A stretch of DNA of 9,528 nt from an uncultured Garciella sp. (lineage in GTDB: Bacteria; Bacillota; Clostridia; Eubacteriales; Garciellaceae), in the NCBI GenBank assembly GCA_900555725.1, contig USMD01000076.1, forward strand, positions 1 to 9,528, given 5' to 3'. Shown here piece by piece: positions 6,902 through 9,528 of the stretch. A program made the translations under genes and the position numbers. Below the pieces are notes generated by a model. The model had not been told where the DNA came from and did not search any database. It saw only the letters and a program-made list of their open reading frames with translations. How positions within the stretch are numbered: position 1 is the first letter of the stretch; every line of letters begins with the position of its first letter.

Positions 6902-6930
6902 ATTATATACTATTGTAATATAATGGAGAA
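6902..6930 (-). promoter_or_regulatory. Candidate hprK promoter with overlapping dyad
   Basis: On the minus strand a perfect TATAAT (6907-6902) lies 17 bases after TTCTCC (6930-6925), a weak -35 match. An 8-bp inverted repeat (CATTATAT at 6901-6908, ATATAATG at 6918-6925) covers the -10 and spacer, so a repressor site is possible. No terminator is visible after the uvrC stop at 6948, so hprK could also be read from uvrC. Confidence 0.4.
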
Positions 6931-6947
6931 TAAAAGAAAAGCCTAGT

Positions 6948-8813
6948 TTATTTTCCATGAAAAAACTCATAAACACTTTGGGCTGCTTTTTCATTCATTC
7001 CATCGATTTCCTTTAATTGTTCCTGAGTAGCCTTTTTAATTCCATCCATTCCCCCAAAATGTCTTAACAACGCCTTTTTTCTAGCAGGTCCCACATTGGG
7101 AATATCATCTAAAATAGAATATAGGGAACTTTTCCCCCTTAGGTTTTGATGATAGGTAATGGCAAATCGATGGGCTTCGTCCTGGAGTCTGGTAATCATT
7201 CGAAATAGTTCTGAATTCTTATCTATGGGAAGTTCATTTCCCTTATAGATCAGTCCCCTTGTACGGTGCTTATCGTCCTTTACCATACCACAAAGAGGGA
7301 TCTCCAAATCCAACTCCACAAATACCTTGACCACTGCCTGTACATGTCCTAGTCCACCATCTATCATAATCACATCAGGCAGTTTGGAAAACTTTCCTTG
7401 TTCCATGGATAGATTTTTCCTTTGTAAATCTTCTCGTTCTTCTAATCCTCTAGTAAATCTCCTATGAATAATTTCTTGCATACTAGCATAGTCATTAGCC
7501 CCATGGACCCATTTAATTTTAAATCTTCGATAATCGCTTTTTTTAGGTTTTCCACCCTCTAATACCACCATAGATCCTACACTATCGGTTCCCTGAATAT
7601 TGGAAATATCAAATCCTTCAATACGGTAGGGAACTTTAGGTAAATGAAGAACCTCCTGAAGCTCTTTTAGGGCCTGTTCTCCTTTTTGTTTTTCTCTTCT
7701 CATTTTTTCACTAAATTGTTCTAGAGTAATCAAGGCATTTTTTTGTACCATTTCTACTAATTTTTTCTTTTCTCCTTTAAGAGGTACTTTAATTTCTACC
7801 TTTCCCTCTCTTTTGGAGGTAAGCCATTGTTGTATTATCTCTAGATCATCAATTTCCTCTTGTAATAAAATCTCTCTAGGAATAACGGGGGTCCCTCCAT
7901 AAAATTGTTTGACAAACTGGGTCATAATGTCCTTTCTTTCCATATCCCCTACCCCCTCTAACATATAATGTTCTCTCCCGATTAATTTCCCTTTACGGAT
8001 AAAAAATACCTGTACACAAGCTTCATCCACTCCCCGGGCAAAGGCAATGACATCTTGATCTGTGCCAGAAGTAGCTATGATTTTTTGCTTTTCTGCAATT
8101 TGTTGTAAAGCCTGTAATTGATCTCGAATCTGAGCTGCCTTTTCAAATTCCATTTTGAAAGCTGCCACTTGCATTTCTTTCTCTAATTTTTCTAGTAGTT
8201 TGTCTTGCTTTCCATCTAATATTTGTAGAATTTCTTTTATCATTTCTCTATATTCATTAATATCTACATTTCCCGTACAAGGACCTACGCATTGTTGAAT
8301 ATAATAATTTAGACAAGGCCTTTCTCTGCTTCCATTTTCATCAATTTTCTTATGACATACTCGAATGGGATAGATATGTCTAATCACCTCTAAGGTCTGT
8401 TTTACTGCATAGGAAGAAGTATAGGGTCCGAAATATTTTGCCCCATCTTTTATTACCTTACGAGTCATAAGCACTCTAGGATAGGGTTCCTGCAGGGTTA
8501 CCTTAATATAGGGATAGGTTTTATCATCCTTTAACAATACATTATATCTAGGTCGATGTTTTTTAATTAGGTTACATTCTAAAATCAAAGCTTCTAATTC
8601 TGAATCAGTAACAATATACTCAAAATCGGCAATCTGCTTCACCATGGATTTTACTTTTATAGAATGGTTTTTAGAGGATTGAAAATATTGTCTCACCCTA
8701 TTTTTTAAAGAGATCGCCTTTCCCACATAGATGATTTCCTCATGGCTATCCTTCATAATATAAACTCCTGGTTTTTCAGGAAGAGTTTTTAATTGTCCTT
8801 CTAGATTCCCCAT
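6948..8813 (-). CDS. uvrC: UvrABC excinuclease subunit C
   Basis: UvrC makes both incisions in nucleotide excision repair after UvrA and UvrB load at the damage. The 621-residue protein is full length. The N-terminal GIY-YIG nuclease (about 12-95) makes the 3' cut and shows GVY at 16-18, YVG at 29-31 with catalytic Tyr29, Arg39 and a likely metal-binding Glu79. Four cysteines (153, 167, 175, 179) match those proposed to bind an iron-sulfur cluster. A UVR domain that contacts UvrB lies at about 205-240. The RNase H-like 5' nuclease includes FDISNIQGTDSVGSMV, MIDGGLGHV and KDDKH. A tandem helix-hairpin-helix DNA-binding region ends the protein (about 566-621). Translation starts at ATG 8813, with AGAGGG about 10 bases upstream. 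uvrA lies on the same strand but is separated from uvrC by a small opposite-strand gene. Confidence 0.98.
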   Translation of the reverse strand: MGNLEGQLKTLPEKPGVYIMKDSHEEIIYVGKAISLKNRVRQYFQSSKNHSIKVKSMVKQIADFEYIVTDSELEALILECNLIKKHRPRYNVLLKDDKTYPYIKVTLQEPYPRVLMTRKVIKDGAKYFGPYTSSYAVKQTLEVIRHIYPIRVCHKKIDENGSRERPCLNYYIQQCVGPCTGNVDINEYREMIKEILQILDGKQDKLLEKLEKEMQVAAFKMEFEKAAQIRDQLQALQQIAEKQKIIATSGTDQDVIAFARGVDEACVQVFFIRKGKLIGREHYMLEGVGDMERKDIMTQFVKQFYGGTPVIPREILLQEEIDDLEIIQQWLTSKREGKVEIKVPLKGEKKKLVEMVQKNALITLEQFSEKMRREKQKGEQALKELQEVLHLPKVPYRIEGFDISNIQGTDSVGSMVVLEGGKPKKSDYRRFKIKWVHGANDYASMQEIIHRRFTRGLEEREDLQRKNLSMEQGKFSKLPDVIMIDGGLGHVQAVVKVFVELDLEIPLCGMVKDDKHRTRGLIYKGNELPIDKNSELFRMITRLQDEAHRFAITYHQNLRGKSSLYSILDDIPNVGPARKKALLRHFGGMDGIKKATQEQLKEIDGMNEKAAQSVYEFFHGK

Positions 8814-8884
8814 TTTTTCACGTCCCTCTTTCTATTCAGCTTTTCCTTAGCATACTTTCTCTTATACTTATCTTGGTAACTTTC

Positions 8885-8899
8885 TATAATATTGTTATA
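8885..8899. repeat. 15-base element in the uvrC leader resembling one before hprK
   Basis: TATAATATTGTTATA here and TATACTATTGTAATA at 6906-6920 agree at 13 of 15 positions. Each lies in the promoter region of a minus-strand gene (uvrC and hprK) and overlaps the candidate -10. The local copy is also a partial dyad (TATAA...TTATA). Chance similarity in AT-rich DNA is a real possibility. Confidence 0.3.
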
Positions 8900-8915
8900 A
8901 TAAAGTTAGTACCAA
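8886..8915 (-). promoter_or_regulatory. Candidate uvrC promoter
   Basis: On the minus strand TTGGTA (8915-8910) and TATTAT (8891-8886) are 18 bases apart, giving a leader of about 65 bases to the uvrC ATG. The match is moderate and the whole region is AT-rich, so the exact start is uncertain. I saw no obvious LexA-type operator on reading by eye. Confidence 0.4.
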
Positions 8916-8925
8916 TTAAAATCAT

Positions 8926-8938
8926 ATTTGAGTCAAAT
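8926..8938. promoter_or_regulatory. Palindrome ATTTGAGTCAAAT between divergent genes
   Basis: This 13-base sequence is a perfect palindrome around a central G. It holds back-to-back -35-like hexamers, TTGAGT on plus and TTGACT on minus. It lies between the divergent uvrC and the small plus-strand gene, so it could bind a dimeric regulator or simply reflect overlapping promoters. Confidence 0.35.
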
Positions 8939-8947
8939 TCTTAATAA

Positions 8948-8965
8948 AGTATATATATATATACT
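8948..8965. repeat. 18-base perfect palindrome with a TA repeat
   Basis: AGTATATATATATATACT is fully self-complementary and ends 32 bases before the small gene's start codon. It contains several possible -10 hexamers for that gene, including TATACT at 8960-8965, which has a weak TTCTTA 16 bases upstream (8938-8943). It may be an operator, an easily melted promoter core, or just a TA microsatellite. Confidence 0.4.
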
Positions 8966-8984
8966 ATAACGAAATGATATTCAG

Positions 8985-8990
8985 AAAGGA
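8985..8990 (+). promoter_or_regulatory. Ribosome binding site deciding the small gene's start
   Basis: AAAGGA lies 7 bases before ATG 8998. The earlier in-frame ATG at 8974 has no purine-rich site upstream (only TATAACGAA), so the later start is preferred. Confidence 0.75.
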
Positions 8991-8997
8991 AGATCCT

Positions 8998-9249
8998 ATG
9001 CAAATTCAAAGAAAAAATGACCATATTGTCCTATTCAATAACCACTTTGAAGTTTATATAAAACCTAAAATTTACGGAGGATACTATTTAAAAAAATTTG
9101 TCAGGGATTCCCTCTTTGAAATGATTGAAATGCGAGAAATCTGTGTTGATATTTCTGAAGAAGATGCTATAGAAATCGCCAAAGAGCTTTTAAATAAAGT
9201 CTATACTCCCATAAAAAAATTGAATCATTTTGGCATTAGTCCTACCTAG
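8998..9249 (+). CDS. Small protein of unknown function, 83 aa
   Basis: I do not recognise this protein. It is the only plus-strand gene and sits alone between uvrA and uvrC. The chosen ATG has a well-spaced AAAGGA; starting at 8974 would give 91 residues but lacks a ribosome binding site. The sequence looks like a real folded protein: a beta-prone N-terminal half (HIVLFNNHFEVYIKP, then GGYYLKKFVRDSLFEMIEM) followed by an acidic amphipathic helix (ISEEDAIEIAKELLNKVY) and a basic tail. There is no signal peptide, membrane segment, cysteine cluster or helix-turn-helix that I can see. Its own ribosome binding site, palindromic upstream region and following terminator argue that it is expressed as a single-gene unit. 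A damage-related role is suggested only by position and is speculative. Confidence 0.75.
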   Translation: MQIQRKNDHIVLFNNHFEVYIKPKIYGGYYLKKFVRDSLFEMIEMREICVDISEEDAIEIAKELLNKVYTPIKKLNHFGISPT

Positions 9250-9255
9250 AAGAAG

Positions 9256-9294
9256 AAAGGGATATCTTACACATGGGTAGTATATCCCTTTTTT
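9256..9294. terminator. Bidirectional rho-independent terminator
   Basis: AAAGGGATAT (9256-9265) pairs with ATATCCCTTT (9282-9291) to form a 10-bp stem, with a weaker inner TAC/GTA stem in the 16-base loop. On the plus strand the stem runs into TTTTTT (9289-9294), ending the small gene 6 bases after its stop. On the minus strand it is followed by TTTCTTCT, so it can also end uvrA transcripts arriving from the right. A shared terminator suits convergent genes. Confidence 0.88.
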
Positions 9295-9319
9295 CATACT
9301 CTTTATTCTAGAATTGATT

Positions 9320-9483
9320 TTATTTTTTCTTATTCAATATCTTTTTTAAAAAGATTCCTGTATAGGAATTTGGATTTTCCGCAATCTCTTCTGGTGTTCC
9401 CTGGGCAATTATTCTACCTCCTCGATGTCCTCCCTCTGGTCCTAAGTCAATAATATAATCCGCCCTTTTAATCACATCTAAAT
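9320..9483 (-). CDS. uvrA: UvrA excinuclease ATPase subunit, C-terminal fragment
   Basis: My translation of the minus strand gives the last 53 residues of UvrA before the TAA at 9322-9320: LDVIKRADYIIDLGPEGG, then GGRIIAQGTPEEIAENPNSY and TGIFLKKILNKKK. The LDVIK...ADYIIDLGPEGG block follows the switch histidine of the second ABC ATPase domain and is characteristic of UvrA, as is GTPEE. UvrA finds DNA lesions and loads UvrB. About 900 residues lie beyond the window; truncation is at the library adapter (9484), so this is not a pseudogene. The gene points toward uvrC but ends at a terminator first, so uvrA and uvrC appear to be separate transcripts. Confidence 0.95.
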
Positions 9484-9528
9484 CTGTCTCTTATACACAT
9501 CTGACGCTGCCGACGATCTTACGCGTGT
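9484..9528 (-). other. Nextera read-1 adapter, i5 index and P5 start (artificial)
   Basis: Bases 9484-9516 are the reverse complement of the Nextera read-1 adapter, starting with the Tn5 mosaic end (9484-9502). TCTTACGC at 9517-9524 is the reverse complement of the Nextera i5 index GCGTAAGA (index 517 as I recall), and GTGT at 9525-9528 starts the P5 primer region. Genomic sequence therefore ends at 9483. Confidence 0.97.

Noticed and set aside
8974..8997. Longer form of the small gene starting at ATG 8974
   Set aside because: It has no Shine-Dalgarno sequence, while AAAGGA is correctly spaced for ATG 8998.
1..9528. Terminal inverted repeats with Tn5 mosaic ends, suggesting a transposon
   Set aside because: They match Nextera library adapters with an index and P5 start, and the enclosed genes are chromosomal housekeeping genes without a transposase.

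Overview
This window is a 9.45 kb piece of a low-GC Firmicute chromosome, most likely a Clostridia-class anaerobe (Alkaliphilus/Natronincola-like or a relative). Three things point there: AT-rich DNA, strong AAGGAGG-type ribosome binding sites, and the gene set hprK / rapZ / yvcK with two PHP phosphoesterases next to uvrA and uvrC. The genus is inference. The first 35 and last 45 bases are not genomic. They are Nextera (Tn5 tagmentation) read-1 adapter, and the right end also carries an i5 index and the start of P5. Real sequence is 36-9483, and both terminal genes are cut by the library ends, not by biology.

Layout from right to left, the main direction of transcription (minus strand): the C-terminus of uvrA (9483-9320); a bidirectional hairpin terminator (9256-9294); one small plus-strand gene of unknown function (8998-9249) that converges on uvrA and diverges from uvrC; a 184-base divergent intergenic region with two short palindromes; uvrC (8813-6948); a 94-base gap with a candidate promoter; hprK (6853-5906); a YcdX-type PHP phosphoesterase (5903-5151); a membrane-anchored orphan extracellular solute-binding protein (5082-3769); a promoter and murB (3665-2745); a second PHP phosphoesterase (2686-1949); rapZ (1946-1071); and yvcK (1074 to the left edge). 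Gaps of 2 bases (hprK/PHP1, PHP2/rapZ) and an ATGA overlap (rapZ/yvcK) show tight translational packing. No stretch over 300 bases lacks a gene.

Functionally there are two blocks. uvrA and uvrC carry out nucleotide excision repair. The hprK-to-yvcK block joins carbon-catabolite control (HPr kinase/phosphorylase, YvcK, RapZ) to peptidoglycan precursor synthesis (MurB). YvcK and RapZ homologues are known to respond to UDP-sugars or amino-sugar metabolites, so a link between carbon flux and wall synthesis is plausible. The solute-binding protein has no permease or ATPase partner in the window, and the two PHP enzymes have no known substrate; these are the least explained members. I see no CRISPR array, tRNA, rRNA, natural mobile element or clearly novel system. 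The best leads are the orphan solute-binding protein, the duplicated PHP enzymes, the small uvrA-uvrC intergenic gene with its palindromic promoter region, and the arginine in RapZ's Walker A motif.
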